From positions 1 through 7,988 of the forward strand of contig CAZUCY010000151.1 of the NCBI GenBank assembly GCA_964618785.1: a stretch of 7,988 nt of DNA, in the 5' to 3' direction. Of the stretch, positions 6,175 through 7,988 are shown piece by piece (positions within the stretch are counted from its first letter, which is position 1; the number at the start of each line of letters is the position of its first letter). Under the pieces are notes generated by a model. That model was not told where the DNA came from and searched no databases. It saw nothing but the letters and a program-made list of their open reading frames with translations. The DNA is from FEN-1297 sp964618785. GTDB lineage: Bacteria > Bacteroidota > Ignavibacteria > Ignavibacteriales > Ignavibacteriaceae. Position numbers and translations under genes: made by a program.

Positions 6175-7988
6175 TTATTTTATTGAAATAATTTTTAGCA
6201 GCTTTACTCCGTGATGCGGTACCTTTATGGAAAATTCAGTAGAGTATATCCCGAGATTTTTTTGCCTCCAAAGGTCCCTTACTTTAAACTTACCGGAAAT
6301 ACCAATATCTGTGGCTTTTATAACTATATTGTCTTTGACTTTTGAATTCTCAGTGGAAAAATACTCAGCCGGGCTTTTTATGTTACTGCTGGTACTGAAT
6401 AAACCGACAACTTTGGAACCATCTTCCAAATCTTTCACCCAAATTTGCTTTCCGTCCTTATCATATATCCGGCTTGCCTGTTTGCCAAGAGGATCCTGAT
6501 CAACGGCAAGTACTTCATCATTAGATAAAAGATTTAATGTGAAACTATCGAGCCGTGAAAGATCGCAGCCTATCAACAAAGGAGAAGATAAAAGACACCA
6601 TAAACTGATATGTGAATATTGTTCATCGGGGGTAAGCTTTGATGGATGTAAACTCGGACCCCAACCAACTAATCCAACTACAAGCATATCCGGATCATTC
6701 CAATGTCCGGGAGAAGCATATTTTTCTAGTCCGGCCTGATTGAATCCATTTTGAGAAACACTAGACCAGCTATCCGAAATATCTCCAGTGGTTCTCCAGC
6801 AATTACCTCCTATTTCGGTGCCCCATTCCCAAACATTTCCCATCCCATATTGACATAAGCTGAACACAATATCCCTGTTAACTTTATCTAATGAAGCTCG
6901 CATTACTTTATAAGGCTTTTGAAAAGCTTCAAGATTTTGATTTGTATCAATATTGCCGTAAGAACACCAATCATATTTTAAATAATCGATTCCCCATTCG
7001 GCAAATCGCAGGGCGTCTTGATCTTCATATTGATAACTTGCAGTATATCCTGCGCAGGTAGTAGGCCCCGGTGAAGAATAAATTCCAAGTTTTAATCCTT
7101 TGTCGTGAACATATTTACTTAATGCTTTCATATCCGGAAATTTTTTATTTGCATTTATCATACTGTTTTTATCACGTGCATCACCGGCAATCAAAGAATC
7201 TTTTGTGCCGGGTTTGATTGACCAGCAATCATCAATATTAATGAATGTCCACCCATGATTTATTAATCCTGTTTTGACCATAGCATCAGAAGCGGCTTCT
7301 ACTTTACTTGCATCAACCGCTCCCGCCCAGCAGTTCCAGCTATTCCAGCCTAACGGCGGAGTTAGGCTTATTGTACTGCCAACAACAATCCGGAATTCTC
7401 TTTCCGCTTTCCCAAAATTATTCTTTGCAATCAGAGTCGTTTTATACAATCCTTCTTTCTCTATTTTGCCGGTTATGATACCGGTATTAGGGTCAAGTAA
7501 TAGTCCTTCCGGGAGATCCTTTGCTGAAAAAATTATCGGTCTTGTACCGGTAACGGCAATTGTATAAAGAAACGGGTGACCCGGCCGTACTCCAAAAATT
7601 TTTGCTCCGTTTACTTGGGGATGGTCGGACGGCTTAGGGGTTAAGATATAAGCTTCCTGTGTCGTTCTTTTTATTAATAGAGATGAAAGTGGCACCTCTT
7701 TAGTCATTTCAATTTTAGCATCGCACCAATCAGCATGATCGTAATCTATACCATCTCCTGCATCGGTTACAAGCAGACCAAGCTTTTTAATTTTGCTTAT
7801 ATTGATATCGACTTTTTTTGAAGCAGTCCCTTTTTTCATAATACCGCTTTGCCAAAGAACTTTTTTATCTCCCAAAACAAGGAATTCAACCGAACCTTTA
7901 TTTGTAGCTTCATCATCGACACCTACTGTTGCTAAAAACCGTTTTCCATTGTCATTAATGTTTAATAAAAATGTACTGATTGCGTGTG
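6175..7988 (-). CDS. GH27 alpha-galactosidase with NPCBM and Ig-like domains, 5' end cut by window
   Basis: A retaining glycoside hydrolase expected to release terminal alpha-linked galactose from plant-type oligo- and polysaccharides. The - strand frame is open to the right edge; 603 residues are visible and the start lies outside. Visible residue 1 is the first full codon. In order: most of an NPCBM carbohydrate-binding domain (to about 92, with VGVDDE and DHADW); a linker; a putative Ig (He_PIG-like) domain (about 129-204, with LDPNTGIITG); the GH27 barrel starting at LTPPLGWNSWN (208); and a C-terminal beta domain (from about 505). The nucleophile is Asp339 in YLKYDWC (codon 6970-6972) and the acid/base is Asp402 in WRTTGDI (codon 6781-6783); GHWNDPDML is also present. 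A TTG at 7875 is internal, because conserved NPCBM sequence continues upstream of it. A signal peptide is expected outside the window. The peptidase gene lies immediately downstream. Confidence 0.93.
   Translation of the reverse strand, partial: HAISTFLLNINDNGKRFLATVGVDDEATNKGSVEFLVLGDKKVLWQSGIMKKGTASKKVDINISKIKKLGLLVTDAGDGIDYDHADWCDAKIEMTKEVPLSSLLIKRTTQEAYILTPKPSDHPQVNGAKIFGVRPGHPFLYTIAVTGTRPIIFSAKDLPEGLLLDPNTGIITGKIEKEGLYKTTLIAKNNFGKAEREFRIVVGSTISLTPPLGWNSWNCWAGAVDASKVEAASDAMVKTGLINHGWTFINIDDCWSIKPGTKDSLIAGDARDKNSMINANKKFPDMKALSKYVHDKGLKLGIYSSPGPTTCAGYTASYQYEDQDALRFAEWGIDYLKYDWCSYGNIDTNQNLEAFQKPYKVMRASLDKVNRDIVFSLCQYGMGNVWEWGTEIGGNCWRTTGDISDSWSSVSQNGFNQAGLEKYASPGHWNDPDMLVVGLVGWGPSLHPSKLTPDEQYSHISLWCLLSSPLLIGCDLSRLDSFTLNLLSNDEVLAVDQDPLGKQASRIYDKDGKQIWVKDLEDGSKVVGLFSTSSNIKSPAEYFSTENSKVKDNIVIKATDIGISGKFKVRDLWRQKNLGIYSTEFSIKVPHHGVKLLKIISIK

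Overview
The window is AT-rich bacterial DNA, most likely from a Bacteroidota/Ignavibacteriota-type anaerobe or facultative anaerobe. This is inferred from protein style and context (a Gly104/Lys124-type phosphofructokinase, an RRM protein with an RGG tail, a minimal secreted M1 peptidase with a GMEHQ motif, an NPCBM-GH27 alpha-galactosidase, and a hydrogenase-type sensor). There is no 16S rRNA or other marker here to prove it. I see no insertion sequence, CRISPR array, phage gene or origin.

Layout. The left part is on the + strand: the C-terminal two thirds of a 6-phosphofructokinase (cut by the left edge), a tRNA-Asp(GUC) gene, and a short RRM RNA-binding protein gene with its own promoter and a strong intrinsic terminator. 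The right part is on the - strand. It holds, from right to left, a GH27 alpha-galactosidase cut by the right edge, a secreted M1 metallopeptidase 69 bases downstream of it, a 400-base AT-rich intergenic stretch that contains a decayed tRNA-Gly-like anticodon arm, and a 779-residue soluble fusion protein that ends convergently against the RRM gene.

The most interesting gene is the fusion at 1653-3992. A two-[4Fe-4S] ferredoxin module, an [FeFe]-hydrogenase H-cluster domain and a further four-Cys Fe-S domain are joined through a HAMP-like segment straight to a complete methyl-accepting chemotaxis signalling hairpin. No transmembrane segment is present. All four H-cluster cysteines are kept, but the proton-relay residues of catalytic hydrogenases are not. 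The simplest reading is a cytoplasmic H2 or redox chemoreceptor that feeds CheW/CheA. Chemotaxis-linked sensory [FeFe] hydrogenases exist as a class in sequence surveys, but their physiology is poorly known.

The two secreted or exported hydrolases (alpha-galactosidase, peptidase) suggest use of external polysaccharide and peptide. The phosphofructokinase belongs to the glycolysis that would consume such sugars. A fermentative or syntrophic lifestyle in which H2 concentration matters would make an H2-sensing taxis receptor useful; this link is inference. Two reading-frame starts are easy to get wrong: the GH27 frame stays open to the right edge (the TTG at 7875 is internal), and the peptidase should start at the ATG at 6105, not at the upstream TTG at 6117.
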